Of a DNA stretch of 64,000 nt, positions 35,512-44,900 are shown piece by piece; position 1 is the stretch's first letter, and each line of letters starts with the position of its first letter. The translations under genes were made by a program, and so were the position numbers. Source of the stretch: Pelomonas sp. Root1217 (GTDB lineage Bacteria; Pseudomonadota; Gammaproteobacteria; Burkholderiales; Burkholderiaceae_C); contig NZ_LMDC01000028.1 of assembly GCF_001425705.1 (NCBI RefSeq), positions 937,119 through 1,001,118 on the forward strand, written 5' to 3'. The notes under the pieces are model-generated. The model worked only from the letters and a program-made list of their open reading frames with translations. It searched no databases and was not told the origin of the DNA.

Positions 35512-36221
35512 ACTCAGGGAACGACGGTGCGCAAAGCCGGCTCGCGGCGCTGGAGCGGCAGATCGCCGCCGCCGAGGCGACGCTGCTGGAGCTGCACGCC
35601 GCCATCCTCGAAGCCCGCAGCGAGCGCGGCCTGTCGGCTGCTCATGACGCCCGCCTGGAGAACGAACGCCTGCAGGTGGAAAACCAGCTGGCGACGCAGG
35701 AAGTGCAGACCGCCCATGCGGCGCTGGAAGTGGCCGTCAAGGCCTCCCAGACCGACTCGTTGACCGGGCTGAAGAACCGCGAGGTGCTGTGGGACCGGTT
35801 GAGCCACGACATTGCCCTCGCGCGCCGGCATGGTGAGCGCCTGATCATCTATTTCCTCGACATCGACGGCTTCAAGCAGGTCAATGACGAGTTTGGCCAC
35901 GCCGTCGGCGACCTGCTGCTACAGCGTGCGGCGCGCGTGCTGCAGGCCACGGTTCGCGACAGCGACACGGTCTGCCGCATGGGTGGCGACGAGTTCGTCG
36001 TGCTGGTTGCAGCGGCGCGGCGCGAGGACGCCGCGCAAGTGGCCGGCAAGATCGCCGCCGCGCTGGCCGAACCCTGCCTGCTCGCCGGCCATCCCATGTG
36101 CATCTCGGCCAGCATCGGCTTCAGCGTCTTCCCCGACGACGGCGAGTCGCCCGGCGTGCTGATGCGCAAGGCGGACGAGGCCATGTACCGCATCAAGCGC
36201 GCTGCACTGCACCCGCGCTAG
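35508..36221 (+). CDS. Diguanylate cyclase with N-terminal coiled coil
   Basis: The 237-residue protein makes c-di-GMP. Residues about 8-80 form a coiled coil; the GGDEF domain has an intact GGDEF (159-163). An inhibitory I-site Arg150-x-x-Asp153 lies five residues before it, predicting feedback inhibition. There is no sensor domain, so dimerisation through the coiled coil or a partner should control it. Its start is TTG 35508 overlapping the stop of the protease gene (TTGA), with no other in-frame start before the GGDEF domain. Confidence 0.9.
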   Translation: MNSGNDGAQSRLAALERQIAAAEATLLELHAAILEARSERGLSAAHDARLENERLQVENQLATQEVQTAHAALEVAVKASQTDSLTGLKNREVLWDRLSHDIALARRHGERLIIYFLDIDGFKQVNDEFGHAVGDLLLQRAARVLQATVRDSDTVCRMGGDEFVVLVAAARREDAAQVAGKIAAALAEPCLLAGHPMCISASIGFSVFPDDGESPGVLMRKADEAMYRIKRAALHPR

Positions 36222-36232
36222 CGCCAGGACGC

Positions 36233-37192
36233 TCACCCGGCGAAGCGCGCGGGCTTCGCGGGAACAGGCTGTGGCAAGGAAAGCTCCCGCATCGGGCCGG
36301 CTTGCAATGCGGCGGGAGCCCATGGACCCGCAACCGGGACGCCCCTGCGCGCGACCGAAGCAATCACCAGCTCCTGAAGCGCGCCGACATAGCGCTGGGG
36401 CAGCTTGATGCGTGTGATACGGCCGGCCCCGGCAGCACTCCTGATCTCCATCGTTCCGCCCAACAGCCTGCACAGGCGGCCGACGATGGACAGGCCGATG
36501 CCCTCGCCCGAAGCCGCGGCTGCCGGCGCGGCCGCAGTTCGGATGAGCCCGATGGGTCCACCGCTGCACAGCTCGCGACCGGCGTCTCCGACATCGAAGT
36601 ACCAGTGGCCAGCTTCCCCAACGCCACAGTGGCCATAGGTCAGCACCACGCCGGCTGCGCGCGTGTACTGGATCGCGTTGAGCATCAGGTTCTGCGCAAT
36701 ACGCGCCACCATCAGCGGGTCGCTCTCCGCGACGAGGCTCGCTGGGCCGCTGATCTCCAGGCTCAGCCCGCGCGAATTCGCCACGATGCGCAGGTTGTTG
36801 CACATGTCGTCGAGCGCCTTGGCGACGTCCACCGTGCGAATCACCGGTCGTTCCTGCTGGGTGTCGAGCCGGGCCAGGTCGGCCACGCCGTTCAGCAGCT
36901 CTCGCAGGCCGGCAACGTTGCGATCCAGCACGGCCATCAATTCCAAACGGCGCAAGTCGCCGCGCGGCTTCTGCAACAGCGCAGTGACCGCCGTGACCAC
37001 GCTGAGCTTGCCGCGCAGGTCATGGACGGCTTGCTGCCACAGCTCGGAGGCCTGCGCGTGGGGGTCGGGCCCCGGATCACCGGTCACATCCCGCCAACCG
37101 GTGTGCGAGCCAAATGAGCCGTGCGTGCCGGTCAGGATCGCCGCGCCCTGGGGCGCGACCGTCATGCCGAATGGAGGGTGTTGCGAGTTCAT
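36233..37192 (-). CDS. Soluble sensor histidine kinase
   Basis: The 319-residue protein has no membrane segment. A short N-terminal region leads to a HisKA-type helix with His57 (AVHDLRGKLS) and an ATPase domain containing N-box LMLNAIQYT and GEGIGLSIVGRL. A C-terminal Pro/Ala-rich tail of about 55 residues has no recognised fold. No response regulator is adjacent, so its partner is unknown. It is convergent with the diguanylate cyclase, with 11 bases between stops. Confidence 0.85.
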   Translation of the reverse strand: MNSQHPPFGMTVAPQGAAILTGTHGSFGSHTGWRDVTGDPGPDPHAQASELWQQAVHDLRGKLSVVTAVTALLQKPRGDLRRLELMAVLDRNVAGLRELLNGVADLARLDTQQERPVIRTVDVAKALDDMCNNLRIVANSRGLSLEISGPASLVAESDPLMVARIAQNLMLNAIQYTRAAGVVLTYGHCGVGEAGHWYFDVGDAGRELCSGGPIGLIRTAAAPAAAASGEGIGLSIVGRLCRLLGGTMEIRSAAGAGRITRIKLPQRYVGALQELVIASVARRGVPVAGPWAPAALQAGPMRELSLPQPVPAKPARFAG

Positions 37193-37417
37193 GGTGAGCA
37201 GCCGCTATATCGACGGCTCAAGCATTCCCGAAGCCCCAGCGGCGTTCCGTGCGCTGCCGCACCAACGGTGCGTTTCCAACCCAGCCTCGGTCATCACCCG
37301 CGTCGACCGGATTGCTGACGACAAGGACGATGCCCGCAAAGCCCGTCAGCTGGCGGCCGAAGGCCGTCGTCACCTGCAGGTTCTCCTGCCCGGTGCGGGA
37401 CCGGCCAGTTGCCAAGC

Positions 37418-37549
37418 CTATTTCTTGCGCGGAGCGACAGAAATCGCCTCCGCAGCCTTCTCAGCCGAGGTGGCGGGAATCACAGGCGCAGGCGCATGGG
37501 CCTTCTTCGCTTTCTTCTGTTCCTTGTTGCCGCGTTGACCTTTGGACAT
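37418..37549 (-). CDS. 43-residue basic small protein (MSKGQRGNKE family)
   Basis: A short gene from ATG 37549 to TAG 37418 encodes MSKGQRGNKEQKKAKKAHAP, an Ala/Pro/Val middle and a Lys-rich end. The MSKGQRGNKE start, with a Lys-rich continuation, recurs in small proteins of many Burkholderiales as far as I recall; no function is known. The charge suggests nucleic-acid or ribosome contact, which is inference only. Confidence 0.7.
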   Translation of the reverse strand: MSKGQRGNKEQKKAKKAHAPAPVIPATSAEKAAEAISVAPRKK

Positions 37550-37678
37550 GGGATCTTTCGTTGAGGGAGCGAGCACAGGGCGCCGCACGCCCTTCTTTTA
37601 GACCTTTGGGTCGCTGGCATCGGTGCGGCGGAGCACAGACGCCAGTAAGCCATCTGCGAAATTCAGCTGATGGCTCGC

Positions 37679-38176
37679 TCAGCCGTCACCATGAGTCTCG
37701 GCATAAGCACGCTCCAACTCGACGTACACCGCAGGCCAAGCACTGTTCATGCGAGAAATCAGGCCGTTCGCATCCTTCACGGCATAGTGATCGCCATGCT
37801 GAAGGTAGTAGGCCGCAATCGCCTCCGCCCCACTGCGCAAATCCACGACCGCTACGAACAGTTTCTTGGAGCCTGAAAGCAAAGCCAGAGACTTGGCAGA
37901 ACCAAATCCGTTCAGGGCATCGACCAGCTTCTTCTCGGCGTCACGGCGTGACTCTGGTTCGTGCTCATACGCATAGGTGGCAAGGTTCATTGTTGACGTT
38001 GCCTCCTCTAGCGTCTTCGCGATACTGCGAAGCAATTCCCGTTTGTCTTCCCTCGCCGCCTTTCTTATCTCGTGGGCATGGTTTTTCGTCGTCACAAAGT
38101 GGGTCGCGACCGCACTGATGAGTGCGCCGAGTCCAATCTTTACGGCGGAGTCGACGATTTCAAGCGCAGTTGGCAT
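37679..38176 (-). CDS. Membrane-anchored hypothetical protein of atypical codon use
   Basis: The 165-residue product has an N-terminal hydrophobic segment (about 8-26, ALEIVDSAVKIGLGALISAV) followed by a helical, charged domain (KAAREDKRELLRSIAKTLEE). I do not recognise a family. Codon use is unlike the neighbours: AGA, AGG and ATA appear and third positions are less GC-rich. Together with its isolated position this suggests acquisition. No mobility gene or att-like repeat was found beside it. Confidence 0.65.
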   Translation of the reverse strand: MPTALEIVDSAVKIGLGALISAVATHFVTTKNHAHEIRKAAREDKRELLRSIAKTLEEATSTMNLATYAYEHEPESRRDAEKKLVDALNGFGSAKSLALLSGSKKLFVAVVDLRSGAEAIAAYYLQHGDHYAVKDANGLISRMNSAWPAVYVELERAYAETHGDG

Positions 38177-38250
38177 GGGCTACGCCTTTGTGAAGTCCAA
38201 CGGAAATTCGCCCACGGATGTAGCTAGGCAAAACCGGCCAAGAGCATGCC

Positions 38251-41214
38251 CTACCGCCGCCACGGCGCGCTCCTGATCGCCTCCGTCGCCTGCGCCTCCG
38301 GCAGCGCCTTCGCAAACAGCCAACCCTGCCCCACCTGCACACCCAGTTGCTCCAGCAGCGCCGCCTGCTTTTCGTCCTCGACGCCCTCGGCCAACGTTTG
38401 CTTGCCCAGGGCCAGGGCCAGGCCGACGATGGTGCGGACGATCTCCTGGGCCTCGCGGCCGGCGGCCAAGCGGATGACGAAGCTGCGATCCACCTTGAGC
38501 GTGTCGAACGGGAAGCGGTGCAGATAGGCCAGTGACGAGTAGCCGGTGCCGAAGTCGTCGATGGACAGCTTGAAGCCCATGCGCGCCAGCTCCTGCAGCA
38601 CTTCGGCACTGCGCTGCGGGTTGGCCATGGCCATGCTCTCGGTGACTTCGAGCTTCAAGCGATGCGTCGGCACATCGCCCAGTGCGGCCAAAGTTGCGCG
38701 CGCATCCGCCAGCAGCTCCAGGTCGCGCTCCAGCTGCACGCCGGAGAGGTTCACGGCCACTTCGCCCGTGAAGCCCAGCGCCTGCCAGCGTCGCAGCTGG
38801 CCCGCGGCCTCCAGCAGGGCCCAGCGGCCGATGGCGCAGATCTGGCCGCTGGCCTCGGCCACGGGGATGAAGTCGCCCGGCATGATCAGCCCGCGCTCGG
38901 GATGGCGCCAGCGGATCAGCGCTTCGAAGCCGAGCAGGGCGCGGTCCGACAGCCGCACAAAGGGCTGGTAGTGCAGCTCGAACTGCGTGTCGCTGGCCAG
39001 GGCTGCGTCGATGGCGTCGCGCAGCCAGCGGCGCGATTGCTCGACGAGCTGCTCGGCGGGGTCGAACTCATGCGTCTGGCCGGGGCCGCCGGCTTTGGCG
39101 CGAGCGAGCGCCCCTTCGGCCGCCGTCAGCAGCTCGTCGGCCGTGGCGGGGCCATGGCGACGCTGGGCCCAGGCGATGCCTGCGGTGAGCTGCAGCATGG
39201 GTGTCGCGACATTGAAGGGGGACTGCAGCAGGGCCTGCACGCGGCGGCCCAAGTCGGCCGCGCTGTCGCCTCCGGCAAGCAGCAGCGCGAACTGATCGGG
39301 GCCCATGCGGGCCACCAAATGACGCGCGCCGAAATTCGATTTGAGGCGGCTGGCCAGCTCGGTCAGCACCGTATCGCCGACCACGGGGCCGTGGGTCTCG
39401 TTCAAGGCCCGAAAGCCATCCAGGCCGAGCAGCAGCAGGCCGGTCTCGGGCGCCAGCACGCCGGACAGCAGCTGCGTCAGCTGCTCGCGGAACAGCACGC
39501 GGTTGGCCAGGCCGGTGAGGCGGTCGTGCAGGGCATCGAAGCTGATCTGCTGCTGCAGGCGCTGGCTCTCGGAGATGTCGGTCAGCGAGCCGGCCATGCG
39601 CACCGGCTTGCCGCTCTTTCCTTCACCCTCGCGCACGGCCAGGCCGCGCGCCAGCAGCCAGCGCTCCTGGCCACCCTGATGGAAATGCAGCACCTGGTGG
39701 AACTGCAGGCTCTGCCCGTCCAGATGCGCCTGCAGCTCGGCCTCGAAGGCGTGGCGCATGGCAGGCTCCAGGGGCTGCATCCACGCCTGGATGGCATGGC
39801 CGGCCTCGGCGGCAGACAGGCCCATCAGCGCCAGCCAGCGCGGTGAGTAATAGACCTCGCCCGTCGTCAGGTCCCAGTCCCACAGGCCGTCGTTGGCGCC
39901 CTGGGCCGCCAAGGCGTAGCGCTGCTCGCTCGCGGCGAGCTGGCGCGCGGCCACCCGGCGCCGGCCCTGCTCGATGCCGGCACGCAGTGCGCTGCCGCCC
40001 AGCGTCGCGATGGCCAGGGCCAGCAGCGGCGGCGCCACTGCGAAGACGAAGTAGTGGCTCTCGAAGGCCCACTGCACGCCGGCGAGCAGGGCCAGCGTGC
40101 CCAGCACGATGGCGGCCAAGGCGACACCCAGGGAGCGGCGGGCGAGCAGCGCCACGGCGGCAAAGGGCAGCAGGAAGACGGCGGCCAGTTCGGCCGCGCC
40201 GCCCCAGGCCGGACGCACCAGGCTGCGGCCCGTCAGCAGGTTGTCGGTGACGGTGGCGATCCTCTCCATGCCCGGCAGGCGGGCGTCGAAGGGCGTGGGC
40301 ACGTGGTCGCCGGCGGCCAGGGCCGACACGCCCAAGACCACCACGCGCCCTTGCAGCCGCGCCGGCTCGACGCGGCCGGCCAGCAGGTCGGCAAAACCCA
40401 CGCTGTCAAAACTGCTGGCCGGGCCGCCGGGGCCGTAGTAGTTCACCCCGAGGCGCGACAGCTCGTCCAGGCGGAACTGCAGCCCCTTGCCGGCGCTGAA
40501 TTCCGCGCCGAAGCGAGCGCGGGCCGAAGCCCAGTCGACACCGCGCGCGAAAGCGGCCAGACGCAGCGGCAGGGAGGGATAGACCTCGCCGTTCAGGCGC
40601 AGCAGCGGCAGGTCGCGGCGCATGCTGCCATCGGGCTCCGGCCGCACGCTGATGTGGCCCAGGGCCGCAGCAGCCTCAGCCAGGCCGAGTTCCGGTGCGA
40701 CCAGACGGCGCGGCCGGTAGTAGCCCTCGCTGCGCGCCAGCGCGGCCTCATCGTCATAGCGCAGCAGGGCCTGGGCCAGCACGGGCGCGGGCGCCGAGGA
40801 GGCGTCGGGCTTGCCGTCGTCGGGCAGGGAGAAGGGAATGAGGGCGCAGGCGCAGGCCTTCATCGCACTGGCCAGGGCTGCGCTGCCCTCGGGTGTGCCG
40901 CCGCCGGGCAGCAGCAGGATGTCCAGCGCCACGGCGCGCGCGCCGCCGGCCTGCAGGGCCTGCACGGCACGCGCCATCTCGGCGCGGTCGGGCACGCGCC
41001 CGCCCAGCGCCTCCAGCGCGGCGTCGTCCACGCGCACCAGCAGCAGCGGCAATTCGGTGCCCGGCGCCAGTTCGCCGCGCCAGCGCGTCTGCCAATCCAG
41101 CGCCCATTGGTCGGGGCGCTCCAGCACAGGCACGTCGGCCCGCCAGGCCAGCATCGCCAGGCCCAGCAGGGCCGCCGCCAGGCCGATCAGCACATAGCCG
41201 ATGCGGGATCTCAA
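38251..41214 (-). CDS. CHASE2-PAS-GGDEF-EAL protein, probable c-di-GMP phosphodiesterase
   Basis: The 987-residue membrane protein has a first helix (about 6-25), a periplasmic CHASE2 domain to about 330, a cluster of three helices (about 340-425), then PAS, GGDEF-like and EAL domains. The GGDEF is degenerate (GPDQF, 638-642), but the EAL domain is complete: EAL at 764-766, then NLSGVQLE, LEVTES, IDDFGTGYSS and LKVDRSF. It should hydrolyse c-di-GMP. I place the start at TTG 41214, which overlaps the FecR stop as TTGA. The longer frame would run into the FecR gene. It is the last gene of the CHAT-FecR-CHASE2 operon. Confidence 0.9.
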   Translation of the reverse strand: MRSRIGYVLIGLAAALLGLAMLAWRADVPVLERPDQWALDWQTRWRGELAPGTELPLLLVRVDDAALEALGGRVPDRAEMARAVQALQAGGARAVALDILLLPGGGTPEGSAALASAMKACACALIPFSLPDDGKPDASSAPAPVLAQALLRYDDEAALARSEGYYRPRRLVAPELGLAEAAAALGHISVRPEPDGSMRRDLPLLRLNGEVYPSLPLRLAAFARGVDWASARARFGAEFSAGKGLQFRLDELSRLGVNYYGPGGPASSFDSVGFADLLAGRVEPARLQGRVVVLGVSALAAGDHVPTPFDARLPGMERIATVTDNLLTGRSLVRPAWGGAAELAAVFLLPFAAVALLARRSLGVALAAIVLGTLALLAGVQWAFESHYFVFAVAPPLLALAIATLGGSALRAGIEQGRRRVAARQLAASEQRYALAAQGANDGLWDWDLTTGEVYYSPRWLALMGLSAAEAGHAIQAWMQPLEPAMRHAFEAELQAHLDGQSLQFHQVLHFHQGGQERWLLARGLAVREGEGKSGKPVRMAGSLTDISESQRLQQQISFDALHDRLTGLANRVLFREQLTQLLSGVLAPETGLLLLGLDGFRALNETHGPVVGDTVLTELASRLKSNFGARHLVARMGPDQFALLLAGGDSAADLGRRVQALLQSPFNVATPMLQLTAGIAWAQRRHGPATADELLTAAEGALARAKAGGPGQTHEFDPAEQLVEQSRRWLRDAIDAALASDTQFELHYQPFVRLSDRALLGFEALIRWRHPERGLIMPGDFIPVAEASGQICAIGRWALLEAAGQLRRWQALGFTGEVAVNLSGVQLERDLELLADARATLAALGDVPTHRLKLEVTESMAMANPQRSAEVLQELARMGFKLSIDDFGTGYSSLAYLHRFPFDTLKVDRSFVIRLAAGREAQEIVRTIVGLALALGKQTLAEGVEDEKQAALLEQLGVQVGQGWLFAKALPEAQATEAIRSAPWRR

Positions 41215-41891
41215 TCCAGCGACCCCAGCCGCTGTTCGACGCGAGCGACCTTGTCGGCCGTCCAGGCCATGGCCGCCGCGCACTGGCTGCCATCGCAATG
41301 CGTGCCGTTGAGCTTCTTCTGCAGGCGCACCGGGTAGCGTGGCTTGATGCCGCGGGTCTGCGGGCCGGCAGGCTCGACGTCGACCTCGCCGGTCTTCACC
41401 AGCACGGCGGTGGCGCGATCGTCGCCGACCTCGACGCTGAACTCGGTGCCGCGCACGGCGGTCACGGCGGTGGGCGTGCGCACGCGCCAGCTGCCGCCAC
41501 TCGACGGCGTCACGCGCTGGCCGATCAGGCCCGTTTCCAACAGCAGCTCGGCGGCCCGCGGTTGGGCAGGCGCCACGCTGAAGGCCTCGATGCGCAGCTG
41601 GCTCTTGTCGGCCAGCACAACGACGGAACCGTCGACGAACTTCAGCCTCACGCGGCCGGCCGCGCCGGTGCGCAGCGTCGTGCCGACGTCGAGCTTGTCG
41701 CCCACCGCCAGCGCCTTGCCATCGACGCGCTGGGCCTCGCCGCTGACGGCCATGACCTCACAGGCCTGCTGGGCAAAGGCGGCTGAACTGAACCCCAACA
41801 AAACACAGCCACAGAGCCACAGAGGCACAGAGAAAAGCCTGAAAACCCGCCACAGACCTCTGTGTCTCTGTGCCTCTGTGGCTGTGTTCAT
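41211..41891 (-). CDS. Exported FecR-domain protein with a repeat-derived signal peptide
   Basis: From ATG 41891 the 226-residue protein has a signal peptide (h-region VPLWLCGCVLLGFSSAAFA, cut before QQACEV) and a FecR domain (VSGEAQRVDGKALAVGDKL, DGSVVVLADKSQL, VRTPTAVTAVRGTEFSVEV). It ends in a short C-terminal domain with a Cys pair. FecR domains are periplasmic sensors or scaffolds; here no sigma factor or TonB receptor is present. Codons 2-30, the whole n-region and most of the h-region, are exactly the 87-base palindromic repeat at 41802-41888. It lies 22 bases after the CHAT gene and overlaps the CHASE2 gene. Confidence 0.85.
   Translation of the reverse strand: MNTATEAQRHRGLWRVFRLFSVPLWLCGCVLLGFSSAAFAQQACEVMAVSGEAQRVDGKALAVGDKLDVGTTLRTGAAGRVRLKFVDGSVVVLADKSQLRIEAFSVAPAQPRAAELLLETGLIGQRVTPSSGGSWRVRTPTAVTAVRGTEFSVEVGDDRATAVLVKTGEVDVEPAGPQTRGIKPRYPVRLQKKLNGTHCDGSQCAAAMAWTADKVARVEQRLGSLD
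41802..41888. repeat. Dispersed inverted repeat with CCTCTGTG core, copy 2, inside FecR gene
   Basis: Arms at 41802-41832 and 41858-41888 are 31 bases long and complementary with two mismatches, with a 25-base loop. The arms contain the core shared with copy 1 at 16642-16716. The element starts directly after the FecR ATG, is 87 bases (29 codons) and keeps the frame open. Confidence 0.9.
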
Positions 41892-41913
41892 CGGCTTGAT
41901 CACGTCCCTGCTC

Positions 41914-44900
41914 CTATCTCGATGGATCACCAAACAATGCATATCCGGCCCAGTAGAACGGATGCGCCCAGCGCCCGCCACCGAGAGTTCCCTCGATCAT
42001 CCCCACTTGAGCCAGGCGCAGCGCCTCGGCCCGCGGCGCCTTGGCCGAGAAGGTGGCGGCCGTCAGCGCCGCGGCGGACGAGGTCTCCACCGCCCAATGC
42101 GTGGCCAGCACCGAGCGGCTGCCGGCGAAGAAGAAACCCCGCACCAGGCCCGACATGGCCGCCCCGCCCTGCTCGCCCGCAGCCGTGTTGCAGGCCGACA
42201 GCAGCACGGCCTGGGCGTTAAGGCGCAAGGTCAGTATGTCGTCGAGTTCGAGCAACGGAGACACGCTGGCGTCTGCGCCAGGCGCCAAGGCGAGCGCGGG
42301 CTTGGACACACCCGGCAGTTCGCCGGGCATCAGCCCATGGGTGGCGAAGGCGACGACGCGCCGGTCCTGCAGCGGCGCGGCCAGCACAGCCTCGCGCGTG
42401 GCGGCCGCGCCGAGCAGTAGGTCGGTGTGCGGGTTGGCTCCAAGCGCCTTGGCCAGGGCGGTCAGCTCAACACGGGTCTCGGGCAGCGGAGGGATGTCGC
42501 CATAGCTGAAGCCCCAGGCCGCGTCGTATTTGGTAGCGCTGGCGCCCAGCGCGGCGCGGCCAGCCTTGGAGGCGGATTTGAACTGCGGGTCGCCCACGCC
42601 GAACAGCGGCTTCGTGGCAGGCGCCGGGGCAGCCGAGCGGCGCAGCGCGAACAGCGCGCCGGCCGAGGGCAGTTGGGTGACGGCCATGCGCCGGGCGACA
42701 AAGGCATCGGACTCCGGCGTGGTCAGTACTGCGGCGAACGGCAGGGCCGCCAGCGCACCGTCAGCGGCGACAAGCAGGCTTTTCACGTCGGCGCCCGGCT
42801 GCAGCGGCGCGACGAGCTCGCGCCAGACTTCATGCAGGGCCGTAGCCGGCACCACGGGCGGGCGGCCGGTGCTCAGGTCCAGCGCGACGCGGATCTGCGC
42901 GACCTTGTCGGCCCAGCCCGCCGCGCCGATGCTGGACGCGGCAAAGCGCGTCGGCGCGCCGGGTGTGATCCACCAGGTCAGCGTCGCGCCTTCCAGCGGC
43001 TGCACGACGAGCAGGGCCTCGCCGGGCGACATCAGCTTTTGCAGTGCGCTCGGCGGCGGCAGCGCGGGCGTGACGAGATCGGCATAGGCCGGATAAGCCT
43101 TGGCGACGCGTTCGCGCTGAGCATTCAAGGCTTCACGCGCGGCCTGGGCCTGCTCACGGCCCGCACGCACCTGCTCGCGCACGGCGGCTAGTTCATCGGC
43201 CAGGGCCTTTTGCTTCTTCTTGCGCTCGGCGTCGGGCAGGGCCTTGAGTTCGGCCTTGGTCTCCTCGCTGCTGTTGCGCCGGCGCAGGCGGTCCTCTTCG
43301 TTGAGCTGGGTGGCCAGAGCCCCATTGCGCGAGCTGGCGGCGGCGCGCAGGTTGGCCTCCTCCTCCAGCAAAGTGCGCAGGGCTGGCGTGGCGGCCAGCA
43401 GGCGGGCCGTGGCATCGGTCAGCGCGCGATGGGCCGCGCCGGCCTGCAGCCGGTCGGCGACCTGCATGGCGCGGTCGGTCCAGGCCGGCTCCAGCGCCTC
43501 CCCGCGCAGGGCTCGGGCGCCGATCTCGCGCAGGAATTCATCGAAAGCCAGGCCCAGCACGAAGCCACGGGCGCCGTTGAGGTCCAGGTCCTGCCAGCCG
43601 CCGGGGTTGTCCAGCAGGGCCGTGAACAGCGGCTGGTAGTCGCTCCAGGCGCCGGTCATGTCGCCCTTCAGCAGGCGCACCAGCGCGCGCACGCCGCTGG
43701 CCTCCTGCGTCTGCGGATGGGTCTCGCCGTAGAGGCGCTGGCGATAGCGCAATACGCGCTCGACAGCGTCCAGCGCCTCGTCAAAGCGGCCGTTCTTGGC
43801 GGCCAGCAACGCGCGCAGCCGCCAGTCGCTGGCGCGGTCCTTGGCCAGGCTGTCGGCGGGCAGGCTGGCGAGGAAATCGCGGTAGAAGGCATCGGCCTCA
43901 GGCCAGCGACGCAGGCCGATCAACGCCCTCACCTGCTCCTGGCGCGCCAGCCAGCGTGTGTGGCTGGCGGCACTCGCGCCGGAACGCTGCAACATGTCGT
44001 CGGCGCGCTGGGCGTTCTCCAGCGCAGCGGCGTACTGGCGCGCCGCCACCTGGGCCTGGCCAAGGCGGTAGCTCCAGCGCGCACCCAAAGCGTCGCTCAA
44101 TTGGCCGCTCCGCCACAGCGCCAGATTGCCCTGGGCCACCTGGATGGCCTCGGGGGCGCGGCCGTGCCGCACCAGGGCATAGACCAGCATGCCTTGCGAA
44201 CCGTCATACCAACCGTAAGCGTCCTGCACGGCGGGGTCGCGCGAACTTTTACTGGTGTCCTTGGCCGCGCGGCGCGCGTCCTCGACACCTTTGTGCGCCA
44301 GCCGCACGGCTTCGCGCATCGTCGCCACCGCATCGGCCAGGCGCCCGTCCCAGCGCTCGATCTCGGAGCGCACCTGCAGATGCTGTACACGCAGCCGCAG
44401 CGTCGCCGCGGGGTCGCGGTTGCTGAGCGCCTCCTGCGCCTGCCTGACGAGGCCCTGGGCGCGCGACCACATGCGCTCCAGCATGGAGCGGTCGCGCGCC
44501 TGGGCCAGTGCATACACCTGTCGCAGCGCAGCCTCGGCGCGGGCGGTCGGCGACAGCGTGGTGTCACTGGCGAAGGCATCGGCCGCGGCCATGGACTGGC
44601 CCGAGCTGCCCCAGATGAATTCGGCGCTGAGGTACTGGCGGATCCAGGCCTCGCCGCCGGGCTGGCTGCGACCCAATGTGGCCAGTTCGCGCAGCAGCTC
44701 GACGTACTTGCCGCGCTGCTCCAATGCCTGGGCCGCGCGGGCCTGACGCTGCAGCAGCGCGTAGCGGGCCCCGGGCTCGGCCGGCAGCGCTTCAGCCAGC
44801 AGCGCATGGGCCTCGCGCTCCGCCATGACGACGGGGGTCTCGCCGTCTTCCTCGTCAACCTGGGCGCTGGCCGTGCCGACCGCCAGCGCAAGCAACCAAG

